Shown piece by piece: positions 60,975-64,000 of a stretch of DNA of 64,000 nt. Within the stretch, counting starts at the first letter, position 1. The number at the start of each line of letters is the position of its first letter. This DNA is from an uncultured Draconibacterium sp. (lineage in GTDB: Bacteria > Bacteroidota > Bacteroidia > Bacteroidales > Prolixibacteraceae), in assembly GCF_963677575.1 (NCBI RefSeq), contig NZ_OY782038.1, positions 4,219,501 through 4,283,500 on the forward strand, written 5' to 3'. Below the pieces are notes generated by a model. The model did not search any database. It saw nothing but the letters and a program-made list of their open reading frames with translations, and was not told the DNA's origin. The position numbers were made by a program, and so were the translations under genes.

Positions 60975-61030
60975 ATTAGATTATGTGCGAGTTCCATACT
61001 ATACCAAAAAATATAAACAATTTTAATAGT

Positions 61031-62365
61031 ATGAAAACAGATATAAATGAATTCATAGCGAATTTGGAACACAGAACTCCGGGCGAAAATGAATTTCACC
61101 AGGCGGTAGAAGAAGTAATTGGTTCGGTTTGGGATTTTTATGAAAAGAATCCACGTTACCAGCGTGCAAAAATTCTGGAGCGTATGGTGGAACCCGAGCG
61201 GGTAATTATGTTCCGAGTGCCTTGGGTCGATGATCGGGGAGAGGTGCAAATAAACCGCGGTTACCGTGTTGAATTTAACTCAGCATTGGGGCCGTACAAA
61301 GGCGGTTTGCGATTTCATGCCAGTGTTACCTTGAGTATTCTGAAGTTTTTAGGATTCGAACAAACATTTAAAAATAGCCTTACCACTTTGCCAATGGGCG
61401 GTGGAAAAGGTGGGTCGGACTTTAGTCCGAAAGGAAAAAGCGATGGCGAGATCATGCGTTTTTGCCAAAGTTTTATGACCGAGTTGTATCGCCACATAGG
61501 GACACATACCGATGTTCCTGCCGGAGATATTGGTGTAGGCGGACGTGAAATAGGCTACTTATTCGGGCAATACAAACGAATTAAAAACGAATTTACCGGA
61601 GTATTAACCGGAAAAGGTTTGGCCTGGGGCGGAAGTTTAATTCGTCCGGAAGCAACCGGTTTTGGTGCCGTGTATTTTGCACAGCACATGTTGCACCGAA
61701 TTGGAAAAGACATTGAAGGACAAACAATCTCGGTGTCGGGATTTGGAAACGTTGCCTGGGGTGCCATCTCAAAAATTAATGAGCTTGGCGGAAAGGTGGT
61801 AACCATTTCGGGGCCGGATGGATACATTTATGATAAAAATGGAATTAGTGGCGATAAAATTGAATACCTGTTGGAGTTGCGTGCAACCAACAATGATATC
61901 GTTTCGCCATATGCCGAAGAATTTGATGCCGAGTTTGTTGCCGGAAAACGCCCGTGGGAAGTGCCAGTTGATTTGGCAATGCCTTGTGCTACCGAAAACG
62001 AAGTTGGTCTGGAAGATGCAAAAGAACTGGCTAAAAATGGTTGTAAACTATTGGCCGAAGCATCGAATATGGGATGTACTGCCGATGCTGTCGACTATTT
62101 AAGCGAAGCAATGGATTATGCTCCGGGTAAAGCAGTAAATGCCGGTGGTGTTGCTGTTTCAGGCTTAGAGATGTCGCAAAACAGTATGCGTATTAACTGG
62201 CCACGCGAAGAAGTGGACGAGCGTTTAAAGGGAATTATGAAAGCGATTCACGAAACGTGCGTTAGTTATGGCTCAAAAGGGAAAAAGGTTGATTATGTAA
62301 AAGGTGCCAACGTTGGCGGTTTTGTTAAAGTGGCCGAAGCGATGCTGGCACAGGGAGTTGTGTAG
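61031..62365 (+). CDS. gdhA: Glutamate dehydrogenase (NADP type by family)
   Basis: This 444-residue cytoplasmic enzyme interconverts glutamate and 2-oxoglutarate with ammonia. The landmarks are the substrate-binding GPYKGGLRFH, the catalytic Lys region LPMGGGKGGSDFSPKGKS, the dinucleotide-binding loop VSGFGNVAWGA and the late EASNMGCTADAV. Length and the segment NRGYRVEFNSALGPYKGG fit the hexameric GdhA family. The ATG at 61031 (MKTDINEFIANLEH) is preferred; an in-frame ATG at 60983 gives a 16-residue extension that does not match the family. Confidence 0.96.
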   Translation: MKTDINEFIANLEHRTPGENEFHQAVEEVIGSVWDFYEKNPRYQRAKILERMVEPERVIMFRVPWVDDRGEVQINRGYRVEFNSALGPYKGGLRFHASVTLSILKFLGFEQTFKNSLTTLPMGGGKGGSDFSPKGKSDGEIMRFCQSFMTELYRHIGTHTDVPAGDIGVGGREIGYLFGQYKRIKNEFTGVLTGKGLAWGGSLIRPEATGFGAVYFAQHMLHRIGKDIEGQTISVSGFGNVAWGAISKINELGGKVVTISGPDGYIYDKNGISGDKIEYLLELRATNNDIVSPYAEEFDAEFVAGKRPWEVPVDLAMPCATENEVGLEDAKELAKNGCKLLAEASNMGCTADAVDYLSEAMDYAPGKAVNAGGVAVSGLEMSQNSMRINWPREEVDERLKGIMKAIHETCVSYGSKGKKVDYVKGANVGGFVKVAEAMLAQGVV

Positions 62366-62562
62366 CCTTGTGTTGTATCAAGCCTGCCCTAACGGCCCAA
62401 GTTTTGTCCTTTTTAATTTTTACTCATCATAAAAAGATTCACGTAGCTACGGCTATGCTTACTTTTTTTGATCTCCTAAAAATCAAAAAATGACTGCAAC
62501 TTAACCGTTATTGCAGACATGACACAACACGAGTTAAGAATTACTTAAGATTGATAAGATAA
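62366..62562. other. Intergenic segment with unexplained composition
   Basis: This part of the 437-base gap before tatD contains a palindromic block GTAGCTAC, T-runs and complementary stretches (TTTTTGAT with ATCAAAAA), but no gene. It may be a degenerate repeat, since its wording resembles intergenic sequences I have a vague memory of in other Bacteroidota. A search of the genome for copies would settle this. Confidence 0.3.
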
Positions 62563-62600
62563 AAAACATCCGTTCTGTTTTTGGGCGGATGTTTTATTTT
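62563..62600 (+). terminator. Intrinsic terminator after gdhA
   Basis: AAAACATCCG (62563-62572) pairs with CGGATGTTTT (62586-62595) with a 13-base loop followed by a T-rich tract, about 200 bases after the gdhA stop. Confidence 0.6.
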
Positions 62601-62689
62601 GTCCGCGATTCAGCGATGCTGCAAACCCGGAAAGTGAAAATTTAATTTTTAGGTAAAGTTGAAAAGAAGGTAAGGAACAAACACTTTTT

Positions 62690-62697
62690 TACATTTG
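62690..62697 (+). promoter_or_regulatory. -7 box of tatD
   Basis: TACATTTG is a perfect match about 105 bases before the tatD ATG. No TTG is found at the normal -33 spacing. Confidence 0.4.
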
Positions 62698-62802
62698 TCG
62701 GCAATTAAGGCTTAATTGTCTGATTTTGCAGACTATTAATAGTGATAAATAAAGGATAGATAGAAAAACAGGCAACAGTTAGCTTAAGGTAAAAATACCT
62801 AG

Positions 62803-63567
62803 ATGTTAATAGATACGCATTCTCATATATATTCAGAAGATTTTATTCACGATCGGGACGAAGCATTAAAGCGTGCTGATGAGAGTGGAATCAAAAAAAT
62901 TATATTACCGAACATTGATTCCGGCTCTATAAAACATATGCTCGATCTGGCCAGGGCTTATCCAAATTTATGTTTTCCGCTTATTGGTTTACATCCAACT
63001 TCGGTAGAAGAAGATTACGAAGAGGAGTTGGAGGCTATTGAATACTGGTTGCAACGAAGTAAATTCTATGGTATTGGCGAGATTGGTATCGATTTGTATT
63101 GGGAAAGCAAATATGAGCAGGAGCAAAAGGAGGTTTTCCGCTATCAGATACGTTTGGCAAAAAAGTTAAACCTGCCGATTGTAATTCATGTGCGCAATTC
63201 TTTCGATCAGACCTACGAAATTGTAAAGGAAGAGCAAGATGGAACGCTGCGTGGCATTTTTCATTGTTTTAACGGATCGGTTGAGGAAGCACAAAAAATT
63301 ACAGAACTCGGATTTTTGCTTGGAATTGGCGGAGTTGTTACGTTTAAAAACAGCGACCTCGACGAAGTAATAAAAGAAATTGATCCGCATCACCTTGTTC
63401 TCGAAACCGATTCGCCTTACCTGGCACCGGTTCCAAAAAGAGGAAAACGCAACGAGAGTTCCTACCTTATTCATGTAGCACAGAAAGTTGCTGAGGTTTA
63501 CCGTTTACCGCTTACTCGCATTGCCGAAATAACCACCACCAATGCCCGTAATTTATTCGGAATTTGA
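62803..63567 (+). CDS. tatD: TatD-family metal-dependent DNase
   Basis: This 254-residue TIM-barrel hydrolase has the metal ligands in IDTHSHIY (His, His), GEIGIDLYW (Glu), IHVRNSFD (His), GIFHCFNGS (His) and ETDSPYLAP (Asp). TatD-family enzymes act as 3'-5' exonucleases on DNA and may also have other hydrolase activities. It is cytoplasmic. The asparaginase gene begins 28 bases later on the same strand, so the two are probably cotranscribed. Confidence 0.94.
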   Translation: MLIDTHSHIYSEDFIHDRDEALKRADESGIKKIILPNIDSGSIKHMLDLARAYPNLCFPLIGLHPTSVEEDYEEELEAIEYWLQRSKFYGIGEIGIDLYWESKYEQEQKEVFRYQIRLAKKLNLPIVIHVRNSFDQTYEIVKEEQDGTLRGIFHCFNGSVEEAQKITELGFLLGIGGVVTFKNSDLDEVIKEIDPHHLVLETDSPYLAPVPKRGKRNESSYLIHVAQKVAEVYRLPLTRIAEITTTNARNLFGI

Positions 63568-63595
63568 TAACTTGCAGTCCTAATTAAAAACTGCA

Positions 63596-64000
63596 ATGAC
63601 CACGAGGACAGCCAAAAAGACTTCTATATTAATAGTATATACCGGAGGTACCATTGGTATGGTTCAGGATGCCAAAAATGGTGCTTTGAAACCTGTAAAG
63701 TTTGATAAGATTCAGGAAGTAGTTCCTGAGTTGAAGAAGTTTGATTTTATTATAAAGACCATCACTTTTAATCCGGCTCTCGACTCTTCGAACATGAATC
63801 CGATTTCGTGGATTAAAATTGCCAAAACCATTGAGCGTCACTATAATGCATACGATGGTTTTGTGGTTCTGCACGGAACTGATACAATGGCTTATACCGC
63901 TTCGGCACTAAGTTATATGTTCGAGAATCTGGACAAGCCAATCATTTTAACCGGATCGCAATTACCCATTGGTGTAATTCGAACCGACGGAAAAGAAAAC
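63596..64000 (+). CDS. Type I L-asparaginase, 3'-truncated by the window edge
   Basis: The first 135 residues are visible. The landmarks of the asparaginase family are present: the nucleophile Thr in VYTGGTIGMV, and the second conserved triplet in VLHGTDTMAYTASAL. A segment ILTGSQLPIGVIRTD follows at the edge. There is no signal peptide, which fits the cytoplasmic type I enzyme that turns asparagine to aspartate and ammonia. The ATG at 63596 is 28 bases after the tatD stop. The frame runs open to base 64000 and the C-terminal part is missing. Confidence 0.9.
   Translation, partial: MTTRTAKKTSILIVYTGGTIGMVQDAKNGALKPVKFDKIQEVVPELKKFDFIIKTITFNPALDSSNMNPISWIKIAKTIERHYNAYDGFVVLHGTDTMAYTASALSYMFENLDKPIILTGSQLPIGVIRTDGKEN

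Noticed and set aside
1..64000. tRNA, rRNA, prophage or insertion sequence
   Set aside because: No cloverleaf-like sequence with a conserved T-loop, rRNA segment, transposase or phage structural gene was recognised on either strand.

Overview
The window looks like ordinary chromosome from a Bacteroidota bacterium, most likely one of the marine or anaerobic Marinilabiliales/Prolixibacteraceae-type lineages; the family-level guess is inference. The evidence is: a type IX secretion system pair (porU-porV) with T9SS cargo carrying C-terminal sorting domains; Bacteroidota-style promoter boxes (TAnnTTTG, sometimes with a TTG about 20 bases upstream); almost no Shine-Dalgarno sequences; an RprX/RprY-type two-component pair; a fused ResB-CcsA cytochrome c assembly protein; many SPII lipoproteins; and LptE and urocanate hydratase of the Bacteroidota type. 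No rRNA, tRNA, transposase, phage gene or CRISPR array was found.

Layout. 0-4.3 kb: the 3' part of porU, then porV, ispF, a CoA-binding protein and a thioredoxin-fold protein on the + strand. 4.4-9 kb (- strand): a DUF3667 membrane protein, and a tight operon of a sodium:solute symporter, an AprA/FrdA-like flavoprotein and an AprB-like two-cluster ferredoxin. 9-18.4 kb: an orphan lipoprotein, hutU, a lemA-TPM-TPM operon, a MerR-Nif3-zinc ribbon operon and an M23 peptidase. 18.5-27 kb: alaS, ccsBA and a long-chain acyl-CoA ligase. 27-38 kb: an unknown protein, hexokinase, a YCF48-like lipoprotein, a GH20 hexosaminidase, a CDF transporter, a LytS/LytTR pair, an ExbB-like protein and a serine hydrolase. 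38-45 kb: acpP-fabF-rnc, purN, rprX-rprY and lepA. 45-55 kb: a shortened YpsA-family protein, an aldo/keto reductase, deoC, a secreted phospholipase D-fold T9SS cargo, a protein that is nearly only a sorting domain, kdsB, and a sigma-54 activator-lptE-TPR-secG operon. 55-64 kb: a PAS protein, a lipoprotein, groES-groEL, a second GH20 enzyme, gdhA, tatD and the 5' part of a type I asparaginase.

Themes. Envelope biogenesis and secretion recur (porU, porV, lptE, kdsB, LABN protein, secG, M23 peptidase). A second theme is scavenging of sugars and amino acids (two GH20 hexosaminidases, hexokinase, hutU, gdhA, asparaginase, deoC). Most of the window is conserved housekeeping DNA. The least explained items are the symporter-flavoprotein-ferredoxin operon, a YpsA-family gene that has apparently lost its middle, a 21-base tandem repeat after alaS, a nested inverted repeat at 28.2 kb, and a serine hydrolase whose natural start codon is put out of frame by a run of seven A residues.
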